Shown: one piece after another, positions 25,673-33,940 of the stretch
Layout of the letters: each line of letters starts with the position of its first letter
Position numbering within the stretch: the first letter of the stretch is position 1
DNA from: JAXMHQ01 sp046346665
Lineage (GTDB): Bacteria; Verrucomicrobiota; Verrucomicrobiia; Limisphaerales; JAXMHQ01
Length of the DNA: 64,000 bases
NCBI GenBank assembly: GCA_046346665.1
Contig: JAXMHQ010000007.1
Coordinates: 62,001 to 126,000 of the forward strand
Direction of reading: 5' to 3'
Translations under genes and position numbers: made by a program
Notes under the pieces: model-generated
What the model was told of the DNA's origin: nothing
Databases searched by the model: none
The model's input: only the letters and a program-made list of their open reading frames with translations

Positions 25673-27364
25673 CTAGGGGGCGGCGGGACCGAGCTTCTGC
25701 TGAACCCGGTCGTTTTTCTCGAGCGAGACGGACTTGGTCCAGGCGGCGCGGGCTTCCTCCTGTCGACCGAGCGCGGCGTAGACGTCGCCGAGGTGATCGC
25801 AGACGGTGGCGTCGGGTTCGCCGGACAGGGCCTGGGCCTGGAGCAGGTAATTGAGCGCCTGCTCGGGTTGGTGCAACCGGAACAGCACCCAACCCATGCT
25901 GTCGAGGAACGCGGAATTGCGGGGCTCCGCCTTGAGGGCCTTCTCGATCAAGTCGCGCGCGCGTTCCAGGTTTTCCCCGCGTTCCGCCCACATGTAGCCG
26001 AGATAATTCTGCGCGTCCGAGAATTCCGGTTTGAGCTGCAGGGAACGTTCGAGGTATTGCTCGGCCTGTTTGAGGTCGCCCTTGCGCTCGCAGGCGGCGC
26101 CGAACTGGAAGTAGAAAAACGCGTCGAGCCGGTTCGTGGCGGCGGCGCGGCCGATGATCTCGGCCCGCGTGAAGTGATTCACGGCGTTGGTGAAATCCTT
26201 CTGCTCGGTGCCGGTGACCGCCGCGAGGTATTCGAGCTCGAAACTCTCGGGAAATTTCCCAAGTCCCTTCTCAAGGGTCTGCTGCGCCTCGGCGGCCTGG
26301 CTGGCGTGGAGCTGGGCTTCGGCGAGAAAGGCGTAGCCGCGTTCGAATTCCGGGTCGAGGAGCAGGCCCTTGGAGAAATACTCCACGGCCGACGCGTATT
26401 GTTTCTGGTCGAACGCGATGCTGCCCAGCCGGTAATAGGCCTGGATGTCCGTGGGATTCTCGCGGATGACCGCCTGGAGTTGTTCCATGGCTTTCTCGGG
26501 CTGCTGGATTCGGAGGTAGCAATTGGAAAGTTTGACGCGGACGCCGAGCGCCTGGGTGCTGCCGGCGGGCAGCATCTTCAGCAGCCCCGCGTAAACGTCG
26601 ATCGCTTCCGCGTCCTGTCCCAGGAGGTTGAATCCGTCTGCCAGCTTGAGCCGGAGTTCGGGGTCGGGGATGTCGAGTTGCGCGGCCCGCCGCAGGACGG
26701 CCCCGGCCTGTTCGTTGGCCTGCTTGCGGCTGGCGGGTTCCTGCATGCCGTAGCTGGTGAACAACTCCGCCAGGCCGACCAGGAATTCCGGCGAAACATC
26801 CTTCACGGCTGCGGCATCCTGCAACACGCTCCAGCCCGATTGCGGCTTGTCCGCGTGAAGATAATTGAGCACGAGATTCTGGTAACCGACCAGCGCGCGC
26901 GGGTTGCCGTGAATGGCCGCACGGTTGGCCCGGATGGCTTCGTCGGTCCGATTCAGCTTCGTGCAGACGTAGCCCAGCCGCGCGTAGAGGTCCCACGGGG
27001 CGCCGGGCCGCGCGGTGGCGGCGGCAAGGATCTCGCGGGCGGCATCGTATTGCCCCACGCTGATCATCCGCTGGGTCACCTCGAGGACGAGATCGGTCGA
27101 CGCTGGATCATGCAGGGCGGCCCTGCGGTAATCCTCCATCGCCGCGGAAGTTTCGCCATTGAGATCGTGCAGAACGCCGGAGGAATAGGCGGCGCAGGCT
27201 TCGGCCTTGTCGCGTTCGGGAATTTCCGGAGGCGCGGCCGGGGAGGATTGGGAGCCCGTCGAAACGCCGATGCCGGCGCCCGTGGATTGGGGGGCGCGGC
27301 AGCCGCACAGGGACGCGCCTGCCAGCGCCAGCAGCGTCAGGACGAGAGCGATTCGGGGCGGCAT
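25673..27364 (-). CDS. TPR-repeat lipoprotein
   Basis: Protein of 563 residues, probably lipid-anchored: the signal MPPRIALVLTLLALAGASLCGC ends in a lipobox with Cys22. A low-complexity Ser/Thr/Pro linker leads to about a dozen TPR units through the rest (for example PTDIQAYYRLGSIAFDQKQY and PEFSDAQNYLGYMWAERGEN). Such proteins scaffold envelope complexes; PilF/Pilotin-like and BamD-like roles are known for smaller relatives, but no partner is indicated here. The gap to the next gene (27365-27452) shows no clear signal. Confidence 0.85.
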   Translation of the reverse strand: MPPRIALVLTLLALAGASLCGCRAPQSTGAGIGVSTGSQSSPAAPPEIPERDKAEACAAYSSGVLHDLNGETSAAMEDYRRAALHDPASTDLVLEVTQRMISVGQYDAAREILAAATARPGAPWDLYARLGYVCTKLNRTDEAIRANRAAIHGNPRALVGYQNLVLNYLHADKPQSGWSVLQDAAAVKDVSPEFLVGLAELFTSYGMQEPASRKQANEQAGAVLRRAAQLDIPDPELRLKLADGFNLLGQDAEAIDVYAGLLKMLPAGSTQALGVRVKLSNCYLRIQQPEKAMEQLQAVIRENPTDIQAYYRLGSIAFDQKQYASAVEYFSKGLLLDPEFERGYAFLAEAQLHASQAAEAQQTLEKGLGKFPESFELEYLAAVTGTEQKDFTNAVNHFTRAEIIGRAAATNRLDAFFYFQFGAACERKGDLKQAEQYLERSLQLKPEFSDAQNYLGYMWAERGENLERARDLIEKALKAEPRNSAFLDSMGWVLFRLHQPEQALNYLLQAQALSGEPDATVCDHLGDVYAALGRQEEARAAWTKSVSLEKNDRVQQKLGPAAP

Positions 27365-27452
27365 GCCGTAGAATAGCAGTAATCGGCGCGCTTCGCGAAC
27401 GAAGACGCGCCGTTGACGGCTTGACAGGACCGGAGGACCGGAAGGACAGCGG

Positions 27453-27554
27453 TTACTTCTGCCAGGTGCGCTTCTTATGGCGATGCTGGCGAAGCTTCTT
27501 GCGCCGCTTGTGCTTGTTGATTTTGGCTTTCCGGCGTTTCTTTAATGAACCCAT
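27453..27554 (-). CDS. Mini basic protein, AURKAIP1/COX24 (mS38-like) family
   Basis: A 33-residue protein with the sequence pattern MGSLKKRRKAKINKHKRRKK then LRQHRHKKRTWQK. Nearly every residue after the fourth is basic, and the KxxKHKRRKKLRxxR core matches the COX24 domain. In mitochondria the homologue mS38 sits in the small ribosomal subunit near the decoding region, so a ribosomal role is likely. It is too short for standard gene callers. It is monocistronic between the TPR lipoprotein gene and a repeat element; upstream (27642-27661) CTGAGG pairs with CCTCAG. Confidence 0.85.
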   Translation of the reverse strand: MGSLKKRRKAKINKHKRRKKLRQHRHKKRTWQK

Positions 27555-27673
27555 AATTCTGGTTTGCTGTCAGGCGTCCCCGCTCCCGCGCTCCACTCGA
27601 ACGCCCGGGCGGTAGATCCATCCGCAGCAAGCGTCCCTAGCCTGAGGAAGGATGCCCTCAGCGTCAAGTCCCT

Positions 27674-27781
27674 TTCCCTTCGGGCGCCCCGCGGCTGCCC
27701 GAAGGGAATAGCCAATAGCCGATCGCAAATAGCCAAGGGCCATAACGGAGGCATTGGCTATGGGCGATCGGCTATGGGCTG
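27674..27781. repeat. Composite hairpin/heptamer element, copy 2
   Basis: Left hairpin 27674-27708 (12-bp outer stem TTCCCTTCGGGC with a small inner stem). Heptamer-type units TAGCCAA, TAGCCGA, TCGCAAA, TAGCC follow, then a spacer of about 17 bases, and inverted units around GGCTATGGGCGATCGGCTAT. The right hairpin seen in copies 1 and 3 is missing. Instead the right array runs into the glycosidase gene and supplies its stop codon (27772-27774). Confidence 0.75.
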
Positions 27782-30216
27782 TTCGCGGAGCGACGCGCGC
27801 GGTAGAATTGGCGCGGACCGGTTGTGCCGGCGGGGTCCTGGATGGAGAGCGCGCCCGTGGAGTTGGTGACGCCCGTCAAGACGCTCCAGGAGGCAAGGTC
27901 GGAGGAGGAATCGATGTAATAGCGACCGCCGGTTTCGGACTGGAGCTGGAACTGAAACACGCCGGAGGGCAGCCGCACCGGCGCAACCAGCCTGGGAGGC
28001 GGATACACAATTCCCGCAAGGTCCTCGGTGAAATCCGGAAGGCCAAGCACCAGGATGCCATTGGTTGTCGAACCGCGGCTCGTGCCGGCGACGGTTCCGT
28101 TGCCTGGATAATACCATTCCGCGATGAAATTGCCTGCGGGCCAGTTGGACAGGGACAGGGCGAGCCCCTGCTGCAGCGGCAGCCCGGAATTCGTGGCGTT
28201 CACCGGGAACGCGGTGTTGGGCGCGGTGATGTACAGCAGCGATTCCCGCGGTCCGGCCAAGCCGATCGCATCGGGCGAAGGTTTCCAGCTTCCGGCATAG
28301 CTTGCCGGGAGCACGTTTTCGAGCCGGACCCAGTCCAGGTAAAACCAGTCGTTGCCGGCATTGGTCACCTCGATGATCCGGTTTCCGGCAGGCAGGTTGA
28401 CGGGGATATCGAAGTTGTACTCGTTGGTGACCTGCCAGTAGCCGTCGAGGTTGGGCAGATTGGTCCGGAACAATTCCACGCCGTCCGCGCGGACCACCAG
28501 CGTGGATTGCTCGGAAACGGAATTGACGTGCAGCACCAGCCGCGCGTTGTTCGTCAGCCAGGCGCTGAGTACAAAAGGCGTTTTGAGATCGGAATGCCAG
28601 ATCCCGTGGACGAAACTGTTCAGGTAAAGAACCGAATTGGCCGCCGTGAGGGAATCCGGCACGGCGAACCGTCCGCTCGGCATACCGGCCCATGTTCCGC
28701 TCAGCATGAGTGTGGCATTGAACGGCTGGCCGCCCGGGACCAGGCCGCCGACGGTGGTCGGCGGTGTGCCGGAGCCCAGGAAACTGATGTTGGTCCACGT
28801 GCCCTGCCCCCAGCCGGTCCGGTTCAAAATGGAACCGAGCGCCGTGTAGGCCGGGTAATCGTTCTCCGACTGAATATCCTCCCAGAACCACGACATGCCG
28901 GTGCCCATCGATCCGCCGAGTGCGCCGCCCCAGATGCCCTGCCGCCAGCCGCGCAGGTAGGGATCGCCCGGCCGGTTCCAGCCGCGCCAATCAGTGCCGA
29001 ATTCATCGATCAACACCGGTTTTGCGTAGCGCTGAAGAAACGACCGGCTGACTGCGGCGAGGCGCTGCGCGGGCGCGGTCTCCGCGTAGGAATGGTAACA
29101 GGCGAAGTCCAGTTGCGGCACCGCCCAGATTTCCGGGCGGTCGCTGCCGCCGGTCAGGCTGGTGGTGACGAGGTGATTCCAGGGATCGTTGGTGTGCAGC
29201 CAGCCGCCCATGCGCCCGTGCCAGGCCGCAACATCCGCCGGCACCAGGTAAGCGTAGACATTGTCGATCTCGTTCAGGAATTGCCAGGCCAGGAGGTTCG
29301 GGCTGCAGCCGTACCGGCCGACCAGGTAGCGCAGGCGTTTTTGGTAAACCTGCGCCGCGACGCTGTTCGTGAAGAAGCCGTCCTGGTTGAGGCATGGGCC
29401 GCCGTTCGTCGTGTTGTAAGGGTTCAACGGCCAGTAATTGTTTCCACCCCAGTAATCCGGCGTCACCTCGAACATCCCGTGGTAATCCAGGCAGAGCAGC
29501 AGGTAAATGCCGCGCTGCTCCGCCAGCTTCAGCACGTAGTCCAACTGCCACGCGCGATCCAGCCGGTAATGCGTCAGCGAATTGGCGTCGCACTCGATTC
29601 CAAACGCCCACGGACACATCCAGGTTCGCGCGTAATTTTCACCCGCCGACTGCATCGACGCGAACCAGGTGTCGTAATCGGCTGTTCCCGCCCCGCCGTG
29701 CCAGCCGACGTTCTCGCCAATCAACCGGAGCGGCTGGCCGTCGGCGGTCTGCAGATATTGATTTCCCGGCGCGAGGCGCACATAACCGGAACCCGGCGGC
29801 GCGGGCGCGGGAGCGACGCTAAAATTCGTCGAGGCGGCGAGCGCTGTCGCAAGCCCGTTGGTGCGGATGCTGAGGCTGACGCTGTAGCCGCCGGAAACCG
29901 GCGGCACAAATCTCAGGCGCCACTCGGGCGGCCCATTTACAGTGAGGTATTCGTAGCCGCCCGAAGAACCGCGCGTGTAATCCTGGAACCAGAAGGCGGG
30001 CACGGTCATCGTCCCCCCGCCCGGCAGGGTGAACACCCCGTCCACCTGGATCTGGTCGGGATCGAACGGGTTGGAAACGGCGGGCAGCCCGGTGATTCGG
30101 AATTCGACGCACTGCCAGGCCGGCGCCGTGTTCAGCGGGATGATTTGAATCTGCGCCGGCGCCGAAAAACCGGAAAAGACGACGCCAAAAAAGACGCACA
30201 ATGCCTGCCACTTCAC
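27772..30216 (-). CDS. Secreted glycoside hydrolase with DUF5060 and cellulase-like (GH5-type) domains
   Basis: Protein of 814 residues with a signal peptide (about 1-20). A DUF5060-type beta domain (about 30-130) precedes a TIM-barrel catalytic domain (about 150-460). The predicted acid/base is Glu316 in WQFLNEID and the nucleophile is Glu405 in LIDEFGTDW; both are expected for clan GH-A. A beta-sandwich resembling a carbohydrate-binding module follows (about 530-640, with WFYLDWVRLENV), then a C-terminal domain of unknown type. Substrate is likely a plant or algal beta-glycan but cannot be fixed. The last three codons lie in a repeat element. Confidence 0.85.
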   Translation of the reverse strand: MKWQALCVFFGVVFSGFSAPAQIQIIPLNTAPAWQCVEFRITGLPAVSNPFDPDQIQVDGVFTLPGGGTMTVPAFWFQDYTRGSSGGYEYLTVNGPPEWRLRFVPPVSGGYSVSLSIRTNGLATALAASTNFSVAPAPAPPGSGYVRLAPGNQYLQTADGQPLRLIGENVGWHGGAGTADYDTWFASMQSAGENYARTWMCPWAFGIECDANSLTHYRLDRAWQLDYVLKLAEQRGIYLLLCLDYHGMFEVTPDYWGGNNYWPLNPYNTTNGGPCLNQDGFFTNSVAAQVYQKRLRYLVGRYGCSPNLLAWQFLNEIDNVYAYLVPADVAAWHGRMGGWLHTNDPWNHLVTTSLTGGSDRPEIWAVPQLDFACYHSYAETAPAQRLAAVSRSFLQRYAKPVLIDEFGTDWRGWNRPGDPYLRGWRQGIWGGALGGSMGTGMSWFWEDIQSENDYPAYTALGSILNRTGWGQGTWTNISFLGSGTPPTTVGGLVPGGQPFNATLMLSGTWAGMPSGRFAVPDSLTAANSVLYLNSFVHGIWHSDLKTPFVLSAWLTNNARLVLHVNSVSEQSTLVVRADGVELFRTNLPNLDGYWQVTNEYNFDIPVNLPAGNRIIEVTNAGNDWFYLDWVRLENVLPASYAGSWKPSPDAIGLAGPRESLLYITAPNTAFPVNATNSGLPLQQGLALSLSNWPAGNFIAEWYYPGNGTVAGTSRGSTTNGILVLGLPDFTEDLAGIVYPPPRLVAPVRLPSGVFQFQLQSETGGRYYIDSSSDLASWSVLTGVTNSTGALSIQDPAGTTGPRQFYRARRSANSP

Positions 30217-30295
30217 GACATCAACCTAGCAGATTTTCAGGCTCCGCACAATCACAAGGCGGCAGGAGACTGTGCTCCAAACCTGCGGCGACAGT

Positions 30296-30330
30296 GATTC
30301 CGCACTCCGCACTCCGCATTCCGCACTCAA
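30296..30330. repeat. Heptamer array, CACTCCG family, copy 1
   Basis: Five 7-nt units: GATTCCG, CACTCCG, CACTCCG, CATTCCG, CACTCAA. The last unit contains the hisG stop codon (complement of 30327-30329). A near-identical array of the same five units in the same order lies at 33905-33939, again directly after a minus-strand stop codon. Confidence 0.85.
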
Positions 30331-31202
30331 TAAACCACCTTGTTGAGCGGATACTCGATGATGCCCTCGGCGCCGGCGGCTTTGAGCTGCGGGATCAGTT
30401 CGCGCACGACATGTTCGTCGATGATGGTCTCCACCGCGACCCAGCCCTTGAGGCTCAGGCTGGAAATGGTAGGGTTGCGGAGCGCCGGCAGGCTTTCGAG
30501 GAGGCTGGCCAGGTTCTTCTCCGCGATGTTCATCTTCAATCCCACCTTGGCCTCGGCATCCAGCGCGCCCTTCAGCAGCATCGCCAGGGTCTCGATCTTC
30601 CCGCGCTTCCAGTCGTCCTTCCACGACGCGTGATTCGCAATCAGCCGCGGCGTGGAGCTGAGCAGTTCGTCGACAATGCGCAGCTTGTTCGCGCGCAGCG
30701 AAGACCCGGTCTCGGTCACCTCGACAATCGCGTCCACCAGTTCGTGCGCCTTCACTTCCGTCGCGCCCCATGAAAATTCCACCTCGGCCTTGACGCCGTT
30801 TTTCTTCAAATATTTCCTTGTAAGATTTACGACCTCGGTCGCGATGCGTTTGCCTTCGAGATCCTTGACGGATTTGACCGGGGAATTTTCAGGCACGCAG
30901 AGCACCCAGCGGGCGGGGCGCCGCGACACTTTGCTGAACAGGAATTCCCCCACCTCGTGGACCTTGGAGCCGTTCTCAATGATCCAATCGTAGCCGGTGA
31001 TCCCGCAGTCGAGGTAGCCGTGCTCCACGTAGCGGCTGATTTCCTGGGCCCGGATGAGCCGGATCTCCATCTCGTCGTCGTCCACGTAGGGTATGTACGA
31101 ACGGCTGCTCACCTGGATGTTGAATCCCGCCTTGGCCATCTTCTCGATGGTGGCGTCCTGCAGGCTGCCCTTGGGTAATCCAAATCGTAGTTTCTTGCTC
31201 AT
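30327..31202 (-). CDS. hisG: ATP phosphoribosyltransferase, long form
   Basis: First enzyme of histidine synthesis, joining ATP and PRPP. The protein has 291 residues, the length of the hexameric long form with a C-terminal ACT-like regulatory domain (HisG_C, about 215-291). The N-terminus LRFGLPKGSLQDATIE, the PRPP site region GYLDCGITGYDWI and EVTETGSSLRANKLRIV are characteristic. The start at 31202 gives MSKKLRFG; an in-frame start 28 codons upstream would add unrelated residues. No other his genes are adjacent; purN lies upstream on the same strand, 140 bases away. Feedback inhibition by histidine is expected for this form. Confidence 0.95.
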   Translation of the reverse strand: MSKKLRFGLPKGSLQDATIEKMAKAGFNIQVSSRSYIPYVDDDEMEIRLIRAQEISRYVEHGYLDCGITGYDWIIENGSKVHEVGEFLFSKVSRRPARWVLCVPENSPVKSVKDLEGKRIATEVVNLTRKYLKKNGVKAEVEFSWGATEVKAHELVDAIVEVTETGSSLRANKLRIVDELLSSTPRLIANHASWKDDWKRGKIETLAMLLKGALDAEAKVGLKMNIAEKNLASLLESLPALRNPTISSLSLKGWVAVETIIDEHVVRELIPQLKAAGAEGIIEYPLNKVVY

Positions 31203-31324
31203 GTCGTCTTCATAGATTAGACAAAATGGACAGGATGATCCAAATGCTTTCTCCAAGGGAATTCTCACCCGGAATTGGAGAATCACTCGTGGTGCCGGCT
31301 AAAGAACCGTGCAGTCCAACCGGG

Positions 31325-31354
31325 AATTCGTGGTAATTCGCGTCAATTCGCGTC
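31325..31354. repeat. Decamer array (AATTCGCGTC) at the end of purN
   Basis: Three 10-nt units: AATTCGTGGT, AATTCGCGTC, AATTCGCGTC. The array encodes the last residues (DAN) and stop of purN on the minus strand. The same decamer occurs as an inverted pair at 32054-32127, on the other side of purN. The upstream gap also has a weaker period-10 stretch near 31205-31245, before hisG. Confidence 0.8.
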
Positions 31355-31993
31355 AACCATCCCTGCCCCCGTTTTCCAGGTGATCCGGCGCCCGTGCACT
31401 TGGATGCCGCCGCTCGCCAGTGCGGCCACGCATTTCGGATAAAGCTCGTGCTCGGCCTTGTGAATGCGTTCGTGCAGCGTCGACGCCGTGTCGGCGTCCA
31501 GCACCGGCACGGCCTGCTGCCCGATGATCGCCCCCGAATCCAGCCCCGAGTCCACAAAATGAACCGTGCAGCCCGTCACTTTCACCCCGTGATCCAACGC
31601 CTGTTTCCAGGCTTCCAATCCCGGAAACGACGGCAGGAGCGACGGATGTATGTTGATGATCCGCCCTTCAAAGGCCGCAAGGAATTCCCCTTTCAACACC
31701 CGCATGAATCCCGCCAGCACCACCAGGTCGATCCGCGCTTCCTTCAACGCCCGGACAAACTCGTGCTCGGCGGCCTCGTCCAGCTTGGTGCGGAACGGCC
31801 CCGGCGGAATGTGCCGCGCCGGCAGGCCGCGCGTCCGGGCGTGCGACAGGATGCCGGCCGATTCGACGTCGCTGAGCACCAGCGCCACCTCCGCCGGCAC
31901 GCGCCCGGCCGCGATCGCATCCGCGATGGCGACGAAGTTCGATCCTTTGCCGGAACCCAAAACACCGAGGCGATAAGGGCGTTGCTGTGTCAC
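31343..31993 (-). CDS. purN: Phosphoribosylglycinamide formyltransferase
   Basis: GAR transformylase of 216 residues, adding a formyl group from 10-formyl-THF in the third step of purine synthesis. Motifs: LGVLGSGKGSNFVAI at the GAR phosphate site, LAGFMRVLKGEFL, and the catalytic block INIHPSLLPSFPG with Asn and His, then the catalytic Asp in VHFVDSGLDSGAII. The C-terminus ends in a repeat that supplies the stop codon, so its last few residues are not conserved sequence. It is upstream of hisG on the same strand; PRPP is common to both pathways. Confidence 0.95.
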   Translation of the reverse strand: MTQQRPYRLGVLGSGKGSNFVAIADAIAAGRVPAEVALVLSDVESAGILSHARTRGLPARHIPPGPFRTKLDEAAEHEFVRALKEARIDLVVLAGFMRVLKGEFLAAFEGRIINIHPSLLPSFPGLEAWKQALDHGVKVTGCTVHFVDSGLDSGAIIGQQAVPVLDADTASTLHERIHKAEHELYPKCVAALASGGIQVHGRRITWKTGAGMVDAN

Positions 31994-32053
31994 GCGGAGT
32001 TCTTACAGGGACGGCGCCCGGGTTCACAAGCACAAAGCCTCGACCGCGGAGTT

Positions 32054-32127
32054 TTGACGCGAATTATCGCGAATTTTCGCTAATGGAAGGTGGAGAATTA
32101 GCGGTCATTCGCGCCAATTCGCGTCAA
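32054..32127. repeat. Inverted pair of decamer arrays (31-nt arms)
   Basis: Left arm 32054-32084 carries GACGCGAATT, ATCGCGAATT, TTCGCTAATG. The right arm 32097-32127 is its near-complement, matching at 26 of 31 positions, with a 12-base centre. It could form a long cruciform or RNA hairpin between purN and the next gene. Its unit is the one in purN's last codons. Confidence 0.8.
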
Positions 32128-32242
32128 GCCTTGCTGTATCCGCGTCCATCCATGGTTAAACAATCTTCCGCAGATTTTGCTTTACGTGTGAGCCAAAACC
32201 GGGTGCCATCCGTTGCGCAGGTTGAGGCGGCTGATTCCTTTT

Positions 32243-33826
32243 ATGAAAAAGACCTTCATCGTGTCCGGCTTCGTTCTTCTCGTAACCCTGGGTTCCTGGT
32301 TGGTGGTTGGCTGCAACCGGCCCGCGGAACCCGCAAAGCCGGCCATCGCACCGGTCGAAAAATCCAGCTTCAACGAGGTCACCTCGCGCCTGGATCCCGG
32401 CGGCGAATTGTTCGTCTACCTCGGCACCGAACAGATCCTGGCGGGAATTTCGGATAAGATTGCCGCCTGGAAACAGGCGGCGGGCAGTATCCCGGACCTG
32501 CGCCCACGCCAGCGCGAGGACCTCGCCAAAGGCATCGATCTCGCCGCCTCCCTCGTGCGTCACAGCGGCCTCGAGGAAATCAGCGGGTTCGGCATGAGCG
32601 CCATCGCCGTCGACACGAATCTCTACCGGGTCCGAAGCTTCGTGCATCATTATCCGAACCGGAACACCGGCCTGCTCTGGCAGGCGTTCGGCCGCCAACC
32701 CCACCCGCTCGCGGGACTCGATCTCCTGCCCGCCAACACCGCCTTCGCCATGTTCTCCGACCTCGACGTGCCGCTCATCTGGACCGAGATCAAGACGCGC
32801 GTGGCGGAACAGGGCCTGCCGCGGGTCGAACAATTCCTCGACCGCGCGCCGGAACAGTTCGAAACCGCCACGGGCATGAAGTGGGACACGCTCATGGCCT
32901 CGCTCGGCGGCGAATTCGGAATCGCCCTGACCTTGAACCCCGACCACATGCTCCCCGTGCCGCTGCCCACCGACAAGCCCCTGGAGGTCCCCGAACCCGG
33001 CCTGATGATCCTGGTGCGCGTCAAGGATGACGCAATTTTCAACCGCGTCGAGGAGGCACTGAAGACAACCCGGCAGGAGGTGGTGAAGGTGGACAAGCCT
33101 GATGTGCGGATGCGGACCATGCCCGTGCCGCTGCCGCTGCCGATCCTGCTGCGCCCCACGCTGGCGGCGTCTGGCGGATACCTGATTCTCGCCTCGAGCG
33201 ACGCGCTGGTGAACGAGGCGCTGGCCGTTCGCAGCGGCAGCAAGCCGGGATTGAAATCGACCGATGAATTCAAACGCCTGGCCGCCGGCATCGGCACGGA
33301 AGCAAACCAGTTCAGCTTCGTCAGCCGCCAGTTCACCGAGACGGCCCTCCAGATCCAGCACCAGGTGTTCGCGATGAACCGGTCCATGGATCCCACGGTT
33401 CAAAAATGGATGGAAAAACTGCAGGGCACCAACATCGCGCACTCCTATTGCATCAGCGCGAACACGGCCGAAGGCTGGCTCACCACCGGGAACGGAACCC
33501 AGCAACCCGTGCGCACCCTGCTGACCGCCGCCGTCGCCCTGCCCGTCGGCATGATCGCCGCCATCGCCGCCCCCAACTTCGTCAAAGCGCGGCAGGTCTC
33601 CCAAAAAAACGCGTGCATCAATAACCTGCGCATGATCGACGCCGCCAAACAACAATGGGCGCTCGAAAAGGGATTGCCATCCACCGCCATGCCATCCAAA
33701 CAGGATCTGCTGCCGTACCTGGTCAAAGGCGTATTCCCTACTTGCCCCGCCGGTGGAACCTACACGCTCGACGCCGTCGGCGAAGCCCCGCGCTGCTCCA
33801 TCCCGGGCCACAGCCTCTCAAACTAA
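32243..33826 (+). CDS. Lipoprotein with a pilin-like C-terminal domain (fusion)
   Basis: Protein of 527 residues. The signal MKKTFIVSGFVLLVTLGSWL-VVGC has a lipobox with Cys24. A large periplasmic domain without a recognised family spans about 40-420. From about 425 the chain changes: a hydrophobic stretch VALPVGMIAAIAAPNFVKARQ, then NACINNLRMIDAAKQQWALEKG and PTCPAGGTYTLDAVGEAPRCSI. This is the mature body of the pseudopilins common in PVC genomes, but it lacks the GFTLIE cleavage site and sits at the C-terminus. Lipid anchoring and an internal pilin helix would tether both ends to membranes. Start at 32243 gives the lipoprotein signal. Confidence 0.8.
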   Translation: MKKTFIVSGFVLLVTLGSWLVVGCNRPAEPAKPAIAPVEKSSFNEVTSRLDPGGELFVYLGTEQILAGISDKIAAWKQAAGSIPDLRPRQREDLAKGIDLAASLVRHSGLEEISGFGMSAIAVDTNLYRVRSFVHHYPNRNTGLLWQAFGRQPHPLAGLDLLPANTAFAMFSDLDVPLIWTEIKTRVAEQGLPRVEQFLDRAPEQFETATGMKWDTLMASLGGEFGIALTLNPDHMLPVPLPTDKPLEVPEPGLMILVRVKDDAIFNRVEEALKTTRQEVVKVDKPDVRMRTMPVPLPLPILLRPTLAASGGYLILASSDALVNEALAVRSGSKPGLKSTDEFKRLAAGIGTEANQFSFVSRQFTETALQIQHQVFAMNRSMDPTVQKWMEKLQGTNIAHSYCISANTAEGWLTTGNGTQQPVRTLLTAAVALPVGMIAAIAAPNFVKARQVSQKNACINNLRMIDAAKQQWALEKGLPSTAMPSKQDLLPYLVKGVFPTCPAGGTYTLDAVGEAPRCSIPGHSLSN

Positions 33827-33843
33827 GGCCGCCAAAGGTCCGA

Positions 33844-33885
33844 TGTTCAATGTTGCGTGTTGAGTGTTCAATCTTGGAATTGAAC
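33844..33885. repeat. Heptamer array (TGTTCAA type)
   Basis: Six 7-nt units: TGTTCAA, TGTTGCG, TGTTGAG, TGTTCAA, TCTTGGA, ATTGAAC. It starts 17 bases after the stop of the pilin-like lipoprotein gene. Confidence 0.75.
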
Positions 33886-33904
33886 GGATGGAAGCGCCCG
33901 CCAG

Positions 33905-33939
33905 GATTCCCCACTCCGCACTCCGCATTCCGCACTTAA
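33905..33939. repeat. Heptamer array, CACTCCG family, copy 2
   Basis: Units GATTCCC, CACTCCG, CACTCCG, CATTCCG, CACTTAA, in the same order as copy 1 at 30296. It ends one base from the stop codon of the minus-strand DHH phosphoesterase gene. Confidence 0.85.
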
Positions 33940-33940
33940 A

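Noticed and set aside
31205..31245. A further decamer array upstream of hisG
   Set aside because: Only about two units are recognisable, too few to list as a repeat with confidence.
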